This document shows, in pieces, positions 45,682-58,400 of a DNA stretch of 64,000 nt. Made by a program: the position numbers and the translations under genes. The stretch's first letter is position 1. Every line of letters begins with the position of its first letter. The stretch is from Tragulus kanchil (taxonomy: Eukaryota > Chordata > Mammalia > Artiodactyla > Tragulidae): contig JAIOJX010000005.1 of the NCBI GenBank assembly GCA_022376925.1, positions 159,851,501-159,915,500 on the forward strand. The letters run 5' to 3'. The notes under the pieces are model-generated. The model did no database searches. It saw only the letters and a list, made by a program, of their open reading frames with translations, and had not been told where the DNA came from.

Positions 45682-47983
45682 ACTGTTTTCAGTACTTCAT
45701 AAAAAGATGAATCATTTTTACAGAAATAATAAAGTTATTATTCTGAAAAAGTAAGATTGGTGAAATATCTATCTTCAACATGGTGTCTAGAGGCCCATCA
45801 GCTTGACTGTGTAAGAAAGCCTAAAGGATGTATGTCATGTTAAAGGAATGTGCACTAACACAACGGAATTCAAACTGAACAAAAAGGACATATTGAAGTT
45901 TTAAAATACCATGAGAAAGGAATTATAGCTTCAAGTTAAAAACAACCTGGATGCAACTTGATCTGGAGACTCAATGCAATCTCAATCAAAATTCCAGCAA
46001 GTTATTTTGTGGATATCAACACACTGATCCTAAAGTTTACAGGAAAGGCAAGGGACCCAGGAATAGCCAACTCAGTATTGGAGAAGAACAAAGGCTGAGA
46101 ACTGACACTCAAGACTTACCACAGAGCTACAGGAATCAAAATAACGTGGTATTGGCAAAAGAATAGACAAAAGTCAATAGAGCACAACAGAGCCCAGAAA
46201 TAGATCCACATAAATATGGCAAATTGATCTTTGACAAAAGAGCAAAGGCAGTACAATGAAGCAGAGAAAGTGCTGAAACACCTAGACACCCACATGCAAA
46301 GAAAGAAAAAAAGTAAAGAATCTAGACCCAGACCTTACACCTTTCATAAAAAATTAACTCAAAATGGTTCATAAGCCAGAATTTAAAACACATAATTATA
46401 AAACTCTTAGAAGATGAACCATGTGGAAACTGAGGTGACCTTGAGTATGGGGGTGACTTTCTGGATAGAACATCAGAGGCATGATCAGTGAAAGAAACAG
46501 TCATGGGCTGGACTTTATTAGAATTTTGTATTTCTGCACTACAAAAGATAATGTCAAGAGAAAGAAAACTAATCACCAAGTGGGAAGAAATAGATTCTGT
46601 TAGACTTAGGACCATTATCCAAAACAAAGTCCTAAAACTCAACAATAAAAAAATAAACTGATTACAAAATGGGCCAAAGGCCTGAACAGACACCTCCCTG
46701 AAGAAGACACACAGATGGCAAGTCAGTGTATGAAAATATACTCAACACCGTATGTCGTAGGGAACTGCAAATTAAGGACAATGAGAGAATTCCCAGGTTG
46801 TCCAGTGGTTAGGGCTCAGCACTTTCACCGCAGGGACTGTTTTCAGTACTTCATAAAAGATGAATCATTTTACAGAAATAATAAAGTTATTATTCTGAAA
46901 AAGTAAGATTGGTGAAATATCTATCTTCAACATGGTGTCTAGAGGCCCATCAGCTTGACTGTGTAAGAAAGCCTAAAGGATGTATGTCATGTTAAAGGAA
47001 TGTGCACTAACACAACGGAATTCAAACTGAACAAAAAGGACATATTGAAGTTTTAAAATACCATGAGAAAGGAATTATAGCTTCAAGTTAAAAACAACCT
47101 GGATGCAACTTGATCTGGAGACTCAATGCAATCTCAATCAAAATTCCAGCAAGTTATTTTGTGGATATCAACACACTGATCCTAAAGTTTACAGGAAAGG
47201 CAAGGGACCCAGGAATAGCCAACTCAGTATTGGAGAAGAACAAAGGCTGAGAACTGACACTCAAGACTTACCACAGAGCTACAGGAATCAAAATAACGTG
47301 GTATTGGCAAAAGAATAGACAAAAGTCAATAGAGCACAACAGAGCCCAGAAATAGATCCACATAAATATGGCAAATTGATCTTTGACAAAAGAGCAAAGG
47401 CAGTACAATGAAGCAGAGAAAGTGCTGAAACACCTAGACACCCACATGCAAAGAAAGAAAAAAAGTAAAGAATCTAGACCCAGACCTTACACCTTTCATA
47501 AAAAATTAACTCAAAATGGTTCATAAGCCAGAATTTAAAACACATAATTATAAAACTCTTAGAAGATGAACCATGTGGAAACTGAGGTGACCTTGAGTAT
47601 GGGGGTGACTTTCTGGATAGAACATCAGAGGCATGATCAGTGAAAGAAACAGTCATGGGCTGGACTTTATTAGAATTTTGTATTTCTGCACTACAAAAGA
47701 TAATGTCAAGAGAAAGAAAACTAATCACCAAGTGGGAAGAAATAGATTCTGTTAGACTTAGGACCATTATCCAAAACAAAGTCCTAAAACTCAACAATAA
47801 AAAAATAAACTGATTACAAAATGGGCCAAAGGCCTGAACAGACACCTCCCTGAAGAAGACACACAGATGGCAAGTCAGTGTATGAAAATATACTCAACAC
47901 CGTATGTCGTAGGGAACTGCAAATTAAGGACAATGAGAGAATTCCCAGGTTGTCCAGTGGTTAGGGCTCAGCACTTTCACCGC
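45682..47983. repeat. Duplication D12 (45682-46831 and 46836-47983)
   Basis: Direct repeat of about 1.15 kb covering L1 ORF2 debris. The start of copy 2 has one-base deletions in an A run and a T run; the interior looks identical by eye. Confidence 0.95.
45930..46790 (+). mobile_element. L1 ORF2 fragment
   Basis: AGACTCAATGCAATCTCAATC, GCAAGTTATTTTGTGGATATC, CTACAGGAATCAAAATAACG and ATAGATCCACATAAATATGG are L1 ORF2 3' signatures, frames decayed. Repeated at 47082-47940 by D12. Confidence 0.88.
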
Positions 47984-48060
47984 CATGGCCCGGGCTCAAT
48001 CTCTGGTTGGGGAAGTAAGATCCCACAAGCCCCACAGTGAGGCCAGAATGAAACAAACAG
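47937..48060 (+). mobile_element. Short CHR-type SINE in L1
   Basis: GAATTCCCAGGTTGTCCAGTG to AGGCCAGAATGAAAC. The copy at 46789-46831 is cut by the D12 junction. Confidence 0.8.
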
Positions 48061-48780
48061 CAACGAGACACCACAGCCAGTAGAATGGCCAAAATCCAGA
48101 ACACTGGCCACACCTAATGCTCGAAAGGAAATACATATATTTTTTAATTTGAAGGAAAAAACAGGACTTAACACTATGTAAGAAATGGCCATATTTATGC
48201 ATTTACATAAAACTGCATATAGCAAAAAGAAATTATCAACAAAAAATGAACACAAAAATGACTTAAACCAAATCTGTGTTGAGTGCTGAGAGTGGCCCCC
48301 ATCTGGTGGCAGTGGGGGTGAGCCAGCAGGGGACCTGCCTGTCCTCCTGCCAGGACCAGGGACAGGGTGAGGCGACACTGTGAGGGTACCCGGGCTGTGT
48401 GCACTCAGCCGGGAGGAGGAAACAGGTGTGGAGGGTCTCAGATGAATGTGGAGCAAAATGCACTGAGACTGGAGAATTTATGCGAAAAGATCAGAAGCCA
48501 CCGTGGGCAAGGGGCTAGAATGGGGGTACAGGCAGCACCTATGAACGTGAGCGAGTGCGAAGCTGGGTGTGGTGTTAGACAGGACCCAGGCCGGTGTGGA
48601 CAGGCGACCCGGGGCCCGCAGGAGACCCTGAGGCCGGCCTCACGAGCAGGACGTAACTAACCAGGCTCCGAGTCACAGCAGAAGAGAAAACGGGAACCCA
48701 AGGATGACACCAAGTACAGGCGAGTGCTTATCAACCAACACACACACTGTTAATTGCAAAAAGTAAAAATTTCTGTTACA
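48061..48780. other. Non-coding; L1 edge then unique
   Basis: The first ~120 bp still looks L1-like (ACGAGACACCACAGCC); the rest is unique GC-rich sequence with no recognised gene. Confidence 0.4.
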
Positions 48781-48787
48781 TATAACT

Positions 48788-48793
48788 TTTAAT
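48788..48793 (-). terminator. C6orf89: Candidate distal C6orf89 poly(A) signal ATTAAA
   Basis: ATTAAA on the minus strand at the left edge of the mostly repeat-free tract 48.8-49.9 kb. If C6orf89 has a long 3' UTR, it could end here. This is positional inference only. Confidence 0.2.
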
Positions 48794-49789
48794 GTACATA
48801 CTTTCTTTACAAGTTTGTGGGACATTATGATCAACGTTCCATGCTGACCAGAGTTAACAGCTTAGACCCTTCAGAGCACGCGTGGCTGGAAAGGTGTCTG
48901 CCCCTCTGCTCCCTGGGACCCCCTTCCCCCCCGGACCCACCACCTTGGCTTCCTGAAGAACTGCAGCCGTCCTGGCTCCCGTCCCTGGTGCCTGGCTCCC
49001 GTCCCTGGTGGTGGGAGGAACTGGGCTGAGCGCCAAGTTCCTGCTCACCTCGGCTTCCCCAGTCTTCTCCCGGGCCTGGGCGTCTGTCACGGATCTTTCC
49101 GCAAGAGGGAGAGGCCCCGGCCAGCGTGTTTCTGAGGATGAAATTACAGAGAGAAGTGCGGAGGGAAGGCTGCCTATGCAAGAGGCCAAGGCTTCTCTGG
49201 GAATGATTCCACATTCTCTGGAATGTCTGTCCAGTTCCTGTTACCAGTTCTCACAGGTGAGGCAGAGCATGTTCCTGAAGCCGTCGGAAGTGCTCTCAGC
49301 GGGGCTGAAGTTCAAAGGCTGGGATTTTGCTTCTCAGGCTGACCTCACCTCCCCAGAGCCGTGGTGAGGAGTAATGAGATGAATTCAGCCTGGCATGACG
49401 TCCTGTCTCCAATTTCTGTCTGAAACTCAAAACTAAGCCTGTTTCCCCTCTCAGCAAGGGCGTCTGCAGCTGTGGCCTGCTCTGGGATTGACGCTGGGTG
49501 ACAGACAGATGCATGAAGGCAGGCGTGGCCCGTGGGCAGCCCCATCATGTGTGCACGGCTCCCAGCCTCCACTGGAGTTGTGAAACGTTTCTTCCCTCCA
49601 CTCTTCTGAAAAGGCCCAGACGTTTCCTGGTCTCCAGAGAGCGAGAACCGACAGATGGATTTAGCTCTAATGCTTAAGTTATGCAGGGCAGGGAAACCAG
49701 ACGCTAAGGGGCCTGGAGGACAGATGAGCCGGCTGCAGGGCTTCTCGCCAAGGCCAGTGCTGACAGCCACGCTGCGCCCAGGCCGGGTG
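48794..49789. other. Repeat-poor tract, possible C6orf89 3' UTR
   Basis: Unique, GC-rich sequence without transposons. A short direct repeat CTGGCTCCCGTCCCTGGTG occurs twice at about 48973-49011. It could belong to a long C6orf89 3' UTR, but no signal proves it. Confidence 0.25.
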
Positions 49790-49994
49790 GACTCGGACGA
49801 GGTGCACGGGGGAGGCCACCCGTCCACCTTCTCTGAGGTGCTCCGGCAGAAGGAGTTGCTGGATGTGGAGACACACTTTTCATTTGTGCCAAAGCACTCT
49901 CCATGAGCACCCCAACTTCCTAGCCTCCTGGCCCTGACAGGTGCCAGCTCTGGACCTCGAGTCTGAACGAGACGGGGGTGGTGGATCAGTCACT

Positions 49995-50070
49995 CAGTCC
50001 TATCTGGCTCCTTGGGACCCCGTGAACTGCAGCACGCCAGGCCTCCCTGGCCCTGACTATGTCCGAACAC
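49995..50070 (-). mobile_element. Bov-tA/BovB-tail fragment, reverse
   Basis: TCAGTCACTCAGTCCTATC, then CCCGTGAACTGCAGCACGCC. Repeated at about 51083-51158 by D13. Confidence 0.75.
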
Positions 50071-50426
50071 GGGCCAAATCTCAAACCAAAATGCTGTTGT
50101 AAAGCACACCTCTGGCACTCCCTTCAACCAATTTTGATGAAAAAGTTGAAAGGGGAAAGGTAATGAGTGTGGAACTTGTAACTCAGGACAGTTTTCCTCC
50201 TACCGATAGAACTCAAAAGCCTAAAATATCCCTGTTTCATAACTGAGTCTCAAAAAGGGAGACAAGATGGCCTCTCTCCGGTACCAGTGTTCTCTTTCCT
50301 CTCTCTGCTGGGTGAGGATTAGATGTGAAGCAGACATCTACTTTGAGGGTTTTAATCTTCACTCTGGAAGCCACTGGCTAATGAGAAAAACCGCATCCAG
50401 ACTATTAAAATGACTGAGAAGACTTC

Positions 50427-50535
50427 CCTGGTGGTCCAGTGGTTAAGACTCCATGCTCCCAGTGCATGGGGTGTGGTCAAGGAACTAAGATCCCGTATAC
50501 TGCACAACGCAGCACCCCTCCCCACCCCGAAAAAA
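50427..50535 (+). mobile_element. Short CHR-type SINE
   Basis: AGACTTCCCTGGTGGTCCAG to GTATACTGCACAACGCAGC. Repeated at about 51516-51620 by D13. Confidence 0.85.
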
Positions 50536-52504
50536 ACTAATTAAAAAACACTTGAGGCCCTCACCAGCAGCTAAGGAACTATTTTGTTTTAAAATAATCG
50601 TTCCTACACTGAGGCCGATGCTGGGTTTTGGAAGAAGGCAATAGGAAACTAAAAAAACAAGAGATGTAAACTCCAAGGGGACCCACAGCTGGAACTGAGC
50701 TGGGTCCCTCTTTTGATCACACATCTGGAAGCGTGTGGTGATGGGAAAATGGCTGGACCCAGCTGTGTTCCAGCCACATGCACTCCTGAAGAGCTTTCCG
50801 ATGGCAAGGGGAAGAGTGGCGGCTTTTTATAAAAGTCATCTGTCAGATCTCCATTTCTCTCAGTTGTTATGAACAATGACTCGGACGAGGTGCACGGGGG
50901 AGGCCACCCGTCCACCTTCTCTGAGGTGCTCCGGCAGAAGGAGTTGCTGGATGTGGAGACACACTTTTCATTTGTGCCAAAGCACTCTCCATGAGCACCC
51001 CAACTTCCTAGCCTCCTGGCCCTGACAGGTGCCAGCTCTGGACCTCGAGTCTGAACGAGACGGGGGTGGTGGATCAGTCACTCAGTCCTATCTGGCTCCT
51101 TGGGACCCCGTGAACTGCAGCACGCCAGGCCTCCCTGGCCCTGACTATGTCCGAACACGGGCCAAATCTCAAACCAAAATGCTGTTGTAAAGCACACCTC
51201 TGGCACTCCCTTCAACCAATTTTGATGAAAAAGTTGAAAGGGGAAAGGTAATGAGTGTGGAACTTGTAACTCAGGACAGTTTTCCTCCTACCGATAGAAC
51301 TCAAAAGCCTAAAATATCCCTGTTTCATAACTGAGTCTCAAAAGGTAGACAAGATGGCCTCTCTCCCGGTACCAGTGTTCTCTTTCCTCTCTCTGCTGGG
51401 TGAGGATTAGATGTGAAGCAGACATCTACTTTGAGGGTTTTAATCTTCACTCTGGAAGCCACTGGCTAATGAGAAAAACCGCATCCAGACTATTAAAATG
51501 ACTGAGAAGACTTCCCTGGTGGTCCAGTGGTTAAGACTCCATGCTCCCAGTGCATGGGGTGTGGTCAAGGAACTAAGATCCCGTATACTGCACAACGCAG
51601 CACCCCTCCCCACCCCGAAAAAAACTAATTAAAAAACACTTGAGGCCCTCACCAGCAGCTAAGGAACTATTTTGTTTTAAAATAATCGTTCCTACACTGA
51701 GGCCGATGCTGGGTTTTGGAAGAAGGCAATAGGAAACTAAAAAAACAAGAGATGTAAACTCCAAGGGGACCCACAGCTGGAACTGAGCTGGGTCCCTCTT
51801 TTGATCACACATCTGGAAGCGTGTGGTGATGGGAAAATGGCTGGACCCAGCTGTGTTCCAGCCACATGCACTCCTGAAGAGCTTTCCGATGGCAAGGGGA
51901 AGAGTGGACGGCTTTTTATAAAAGTCATCTGTCAGATTCTCTCCATTTCTCTCAGTTGTGAAAATAAACCCTGAGGAGTTCACAGCTTGCTGCCCTAGGT
52001 TCTCCACCCAGCTGCGCGCCCCAGAGTCGGTTACACCCACGGCGTCACTCCTGGGCCCCAGGCTGCCCTGGAGTGGGGAGACTGCATGCGGTGCACCCAG
52101 CCGTCTCCCGCCAGCAGGGAGCCGTCCTCAGCCCGTTCCTTGTCGAACGAGGCTCTCATACCTGTTTCACGGTGAAGGAGTGAGGAACGATCAGAGGAGA
52201 TCATGTGAATCCAGACAGCCTGGAGCTGGAGTGACCTGGAGGAACGTTACTATTTCTTTCTCTCAGAAAGTGACCCCCAATGTGTCCGCTTCATAGACCG
52301 TTTTGTATTTTGCTGAAGAGGCAGATCCTGTTTTCAGAAACCATTGTTAGTTCACTCTCTCCCTGCCCTGAAGAAACTGAGAGTGGAGAAAGGTTAAGTT
52401 CTAGTATGTTCTTCATGAGCCGGGACAGGTGTAGTGTCTGTTCAGCACCTGCCTCTTGGGGACCTCAAGACACCTGGATATAATGCTTCAAACTGGGGCC
52501 AAGG

Positions 52505-52742
52505 GGCTTCTCTGGTGGTACAATGGGTAAAGAGCCTGCCTTGCAGTGCAAGGGGCACGGGTTTGATCCCTGGCACTGGAAGATCCACGCGCTGATGTGT
52601 CCAATTGCAAGCCAGCGCTTTGGAGCGCATGCACCCCGGAGCCAGTGCTCTGCAGTGGGAGGTCCACACAGGCCAAAGAATAAAGACAGATGAAAATAAA
52701 TAAACAAAAAACCAATAAAAGAGCCTCCCCCCACCCCAAAAA
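52505..52742 (+). mobile_element. CHR-type long SINE, diverged
   Basis: GGCTTCTCTGGTGGTAC to CCAATAAAAGAGCC and an A-rich tail; the flanks AACTGGGGCCAA are repeated on both sides (about 52490 and 52751), giving a 12-bp target-site duplication. About 50 bp of the body is missing. Confidence 0.9.
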
Positions 52743-52759
52743 AACACAAAAACTGGGGC

Positions 52760-55209
52760 CAAAGCAGCCTTTCTCCCTGGAGAGCTGATTTCCGGGGACA
52801 CAAGCTTCTGCTCAGGGAACCTACACGAACTTAACCCCACAGGCTCAGATCACTGCCATGTCACCTCTTGGTAAACACTTACTCGTGAGCCAGTCCCTCT
52901 GTTTAAAGCAAACCCTGTGGTTTTGTCTTACCATGGTGGTAGACACGGGGAGTTCTGTGGCCCCACCAGCCCCTGGTCCTACTTCCTCATCTTCATGAGC
53001 CTCCTTCCCATACCGGGTCCTGGGGGGTGCTTTCTTAGGGCCTCCACGGAGGAGCTGGAAGCTTATGTGAGCAGGGGTGACCCTAAGACACCCTCATACA
53101 AAGCCTTGGAAAACTGGGAAGGAACTGGCTGGCAACTCACTGACCAGGGACTGGTCGGCAGCAGATTCTGCTTTTCAGAATTACCTTGAGAAGAAGGTAC
53201 ATCACTTCTCCTTATCCAGCAAAAAGCAGAAAATCTTTGAAGAATTTGTCCCCTAACGTAAATCCACACTCAATTCTGAACTGGACAGATTTTAAGTAAA
53301 ATGAGTAGTATACACACAGGAGTCTTATCTGCTGCCAGACCATTCTTTGTTCAACTGTAGATGGCTCAGGGGACCTCCCAAAGGAGGCCTCAGCACACCA
53401 ACCCAGCACACATGCAAGGGTCTTTCAGGTGTGAGCTGAAGAGGGCGTTTTGTGAACATTTACGGTGTGAAGGGCCAGAACATAACGGAAGGGAACGTGG
53501 GGCCATTCATAAAAACAAAATGGGAATTTCAATCATCAAGACAGTTGCTTTGCTCCTAAGGAATCCTCTTCTGTTACTCCAAAGGGCCTAATTTAGGAAA
53601 ACTCTGAGAGGCCTCTAAAGAACGTGTTTACATTTCATCAGGGGTAAGGACATTGCAAAGGCTCTAAAGGTTTGCATAAAGTTGGCCTCTGCAACTGATT
53701 TAAAACCTCTGATTTAAAACTTCTTGAATTATAACTGCTGAGCAGCATGCCTTTTACATAGACAGGAATTTGTGTTTTCCTGTATTAATTCACATAGGGT
53801 GCTGATTCTTTTGAGGAAAAATGCCCTCAGGTACAGATCATGCTGGTTTCACTCAAGCCTGTGGAGGAGGCTCCCAGCTTTTCCACCCTGAGTTCTGGGA
53901 ACCCTCCCTGTCCTTGGTCAGCCCAGACAGGCCATGCTCACCGAGGCTCACGAGATGCATAAAGAAAAGGGCCCGGGACAAGGTGCAGGGGTGCCTCAAA
54001 GGCTGACGAGGACTCCCCCGTGAGTCCCACCTCCTCCCCCACTGTCTGCCAGCGGTCTGTGACTCAGCACAGCAGGCACCTCCAGTGTCCACGTCGTTTC
54101 TGCAGCTCAGAACCAGGGGCTGTGGTGTGGTTTACTTTTTCTTCAGCACGGCAACGGCATGATCAGAGGTCAGGTATCTAACAGCGTTGATAAAGGAGTA
54201 ACAAAGGCGAAAAGGGAAACAAGGAAAGAGTGCCCTCGTTTTCCGACTAAGATTCACTAAAAGCAACTGGGGAAAACAATGACCAGTGTGAACCATCCAA
54301 TCAAAAGAACACAGTTTTGTATTTTCACAAAAACATAAAAATACCTCACCGTGGTTCCCAGTACAGAGAGAGAAATCACTTCAAGACCGAGTCTCACAGC
54401 TGCTCGCACACCCAGCCGGCCAGCGCAGTGCGGCTGGAGCTCCTTCCCTAACCACGTGACACCACCCGCCCGACACATCTGTAAAGCATCTTCCCTGCAG
54501 AAAGCTGGACCCTAAAGGCCAAGCCCTGGAGGCGCCCTCTCCCCAGGCCAGCACTCTGCTCATCCCCTCTAAGCATCTGGTACCAGCAGCGCTGGCTGAC
54601 GAGGGCGTGCTGCCTCAGCGGGACTGGGCGCTGGCCCAGCTGAGGGAGGGGCACTGGGAGCCCAACTGCCAAGAAGCCGGCCAGGCGAGGGAGAGGGGCA
54701 GGGCGGGAGCCGCTGACAACCCGACAGAACGCAGGAAGGTGTTACTTTAGGAAGGACCCTTTCACTTACAATCCGATCCTGACCTGGTGTTGCCAAGACT
54801 CCGAGAGCCACGGACACTGGGGAAGAAGTGCACTTCTCGAGTGCAGTCTGAGGTGATTTGATCCTTTCTCACAGGTTCCAGATTCCACTCCGCTTGGGAA
54901 ACTGCCAAGACGTCTTCAACCACCCACTTCCAAAAGACGCACGGGGTGGTGTGACGAGGGAGACAGGACAGGCAGGCGACCTGGCAGGGGATGGCGCTGA
55001 AGTCGGGACCTGCTGACGGCTCCTTGTGGCCAGGAGCCAGCGGAGGGGATCATGCCATGCAAGTGAGGGAGGGTGCCAACCCTGCTCCCTGCCTGAGGGC
55101 AGCCTCAAGGCTTCGGGGCCGAGAGGCCTGGCAGAGGCCCGTCTCCCACAGACGGGGACTGGCAGAGTCCTGGCCAAGCAGCTGGGCTGGCTGAGCAGGG
55201 AGGGCCACA
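52760..55209. other. Non-coding, downstream of C6orf89 stop
   Basis: 2.4 kb with no transposon I recognise and no convincing exon. Being repeat-poor next to a terminal exon, it may be transcribed as 3' UTR; that is inference. Confidence 0.3.
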
Positions 55210-55314
55210 CTCCGCCTCGGCCTCCGGCATCCAGCTGGTTCACACGCGCATGCACGGGGCAGGTGACTGAGTAACCAACCCCTGGAAAGTGGTTTCATCG
55301 TTTGTTTGTTTGTT

Positions 55315-55320
55315 TTTATT
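55315..55320 (-). terminator. C6orf89: Candidate proximal C6orf89 polyadenylation signal
   Basis: AATAAA on the minus strand, about 56 bp past the stop codon. It would give a very short 3' UTR. No transcript evidence is available here; a longer UTR running left is equally possible. Confidence 0.35.
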
Positions 55321-55375
55321 TTCTCCCTTTCGATCTGGTCTTCAGCTCTCAAAGCTGTGCCCTTAGTTCTGAGGT

Positions 55376-55470
55376 CTATAGGTCCGACAGGGTGGTTCCA
55401 TCACAGACGACCAAAGGCTGGACCCCTCTGGCTATAATGTAGACCTTCCAGTGGGTGGCGCCGGCATAGC
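55376..55470 (-). CDS. C6orf89: C6orf89 terminal coding exon
   Basis: 95 bp of coding sequence starting with the two bases that complete a Gly codon, then YAGATHWKVYIIARGVQPL and CDGTTLSDL, stop TAG at 55376-55378. Acceptor TTCAAG. It is the downstream of two identical copies in transcription order. Confidence 0.9.
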
Positions 55471-58400
55471 CTTGAAGGGAGACAGCAACAAGGAGAGCGT
55501 GTGAGGGGCAGGGGCAGGGGCAGGGCCAACCTGTGGGCATGCGTGAGCAAGGCCGGTCTGCAGAGTGGCCCTCCGAGTCACCCCCAGACTTGACTCCTGC
55601 ACTTGAGGTCTGGGAGCCCCTCCTGGTGTGAGTGTCCCCAGCTACCATCAGGCCTCTCTGTAACCTGACATGGACGGGAACCACTGTGAACCAAAGCGCT
55701 TCATCGCCACCCCACCCCGGGTAACGGAGTCACAACTTGCTGGCTTACAAAGCAGGATGCTCCAGATAAGGCTGATAGCGAGCATCAGTTCTCAGGTCCT
55801 GCTTTCTTCAGCAAGAAGACAGGACGGGCCTAAGGGAGGCCAGGGCAACTCCTGAGGTTATCTGTAACACAGTCTCATTACAGAACATCCAGAGGAACCC
55901 AAACCAGTACTTCCTAAATTGTATTTTGCAAACAGCGGCACCCTATAACACAGTCCAGGGAAAGAAGGGGTCCATATCAAAGAAGTCTAGAACACCACTA
56001 GATTCCTCCAAGGCTTTTCAAGAGTCTCCTGTCCACTAATGGGTACTATGTTTCAACAAGAAAGGCATTGCCCAGAGTCAGTGAGGCAGCCCTATTTGCC
56101 AAGGGTCTTTCCCGGGGGCTCCCATTCGAACCCCAGTGCCTGACCTATATCATTTGAGCAATAGGAATAGGCTAGGAAGGTAAACTTAAAAAACATTAAC
56201 CCTTTAATAACTTCCTGATGGAAAATTTTCTAGAGGAGGATATACACCACCCATCTTTAAATGGAGAGCACAGAATGGAACCTAGCCTCTGCCTGGTGAC
56301 TCCAGAAAGGTCACCACAAGCCACGACGTACAGTCTCTAGTCCGCCTCGGCCTCCGGCATCCAGCTGGTTTCCCGATGGGGTACAGCCAACCCCTGGAAA
56401 GTGGTTTCATCGTTTGTTTGTTTGTTTTTATTTTCTCCCTTTCGATCTGGTCTTCAGCTCTCAAAGCTGTGCCCTTAGTTCTGAGGTCTATAGGTCCGAC
56501 AGGGTGGTTCCATCACAGACGACCAAAGGCTGGACCCCTCTGGCTATAATGTAGACCTTCCAGTGGGTGGCGCCGGCATAGCCTTGAAGGGAGACAGCAA
56601 CAAGGAGAGCGTGTGAGGGGCAGGGGCAGGGGCAGGGCCAACCTGTGGGCATGCGTGAGCAAGGCCGGTCTGCAGAGTGGCCCTCCGAGTCACCCCCAGA
56701 CTTGACTCCTGCACTTGAGGTCTGGGAGCCCCTCCTGGTGTGAGTGTCCCCAGCTACCATCAGGCCTCTCTGTAACCTGACATGGACGGGAACCACTGTG
56801 AACCAAAGCGCTTCATCGCCACCCCCCCCCGGGGTAACGGAGTCACAACTTGCTGGCTTACAAAGCAGGATGCTCCAGATAAGGCTGATAGCGAGCATCA
56901 GTTCTCAGGTCCTGCTTTCTTCAGCAAGAAGACAGGACGGGCCTAAGGGAGGCCAGGGCAACTCCTGAGGTTATCTGTAACACAGTCTCATTACAGAACA
57001 TCCAGAGGAACCCAAACCAGTACTTCCTAAATTGTATTTTGCAAACAGCGGCACCCTATAACACAGTCCAGGGAAAGAAGGGGTCCATATCAAAGAAGTC
57101 TAGAACACCACTAGATTCCTCCAAGGCTTTTCAAGAGCCTCCTGTCCACTAATGGGTACTATGTTTCAACAAGAAAGGCATTGCCCAGAGTCAGTGAGGC
57201 AGCCCTATTTGCCAAGGGTCTTTCCCGGGGGCTCCCATTCGAACCCCAGTGCCTGACCTATATCATTTGAGCAATAGGAATAGGCTAGGAAGGTAAACTT
57301 AAAAAACATTAACCCTTTAATAACTTCCTGATGGAAAATTTTCTAGAGGAGGATATACACCACCCATCTTTAAATGGAGAGCACAGAATGGAACCTAGCC
57401 TCTGCCTGGTGACTCCAGAAAGGTCACCACAAGCCACGACGTACAGTCCTGGCGGGTACGCTGGCTTGCCCGCATCGGCCTCTGACACCTGATACCCACG
57501 TCAGACTTGAAAATGCCGTCTGTCATGGGGTTTCTGGTGAGGTGTAACATGGTCCTCCCCAGCTTTCATTGGATAATGCTTATCACCCACGTCAGACTTG
57601 AAAATGCCATCTGTCATGGGGTTTCTGGTAAGGTGTAACATGGTCCTCCCCAGCTTTCATTGGATAATGCTTATTTTGTTTAAAAAAAAAAAGAAAAAGA
57701 AAAAACACAGAGCCGGTGTGACACGGGCTGTTCTTGAGGGTCTCCGAGGTGCCGGAGCGGCCACCTGTGTTACAGTCGCTGAATGAGGCTCCTCCGCCAT
57801 CGGCGTCTACCTTCCCGTTCTCGAGGGGCAGCCGCAGCCCCGGCTCCGCTCCCACCGTGCCTCCCGCGTCCTGCCCTCCCAGCCTCCCCAGCCACAGTCT
57901 CCGCCTGACTGGCCCTCTGGCCCTGGTGCTCCCCAGGCTCCCTCCCTCTCCACATTCCTGTCAGCCGCAGGGCTCCTCTCCCTCGGGTCAGCAAGCTGGC
58001 CGGTCAGGGTACGACAAGGATCAGACTCTGGATTCTGGGCCATTCTGGACCAGCCACACCGGCCTTTGATGCTCAAAGCTTCTCTGATCGCTGCTCAGTC
58101 ACTCACCTTTTTTTTTCCTTTCTCTCCTATTTCTACAGTTGGTGTTCTGGATGCTTGTGGGACCTGAATATCTGGGATTTGGATAATGAGAGTATTTCTG
58201 TAGTTGTCTGAACTGTCAGGCATTCGTAGAACATAAGACAGAAACTCTGCCGGGCAAGGCTACGCATGCCAACACCAGAATGCCAGGCTCGTGCAGCGGC
58301 GCACCACTACCGGACAACGGGTTTGGGGTAACGTCTACACACGAATCCCCTTTTCTTGCACTAAGGCTCAAGGGCCAGGCCAGCTGTGCTCCATTATCAG

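Larger units (their letters stand above)
49790..51959. repeat. Duplication D13 (49790-50867 and 50878-51959)
   Basis: Direct repeat of about 1.08 kb with a 10-bp filler. Differences lie in homopolymers (AAAAAGGGAGAC against AAAAGGTAGAC near 50253/51341) and as short deletions near the end of copy 1 (GAGTGGCGG against GAGTGGACGG). Confidence 0.95.
55210..57448. repeat. Duplication D14 with C6orf89 last exon (55210-56335 and 56340-57448)
   Basis: Direct repeat of about 1.11 kb carrying the C6orf89 terminal exon, its acceptor and candidate poly(A) signal. The first 50 bp of copy 2 are garbled relative to copy 1, with a net loss of about 18 bp; the interior has a C-run length change near 56826 and one T/C substitution near 56025/57138. 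Confidence 0.96.
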
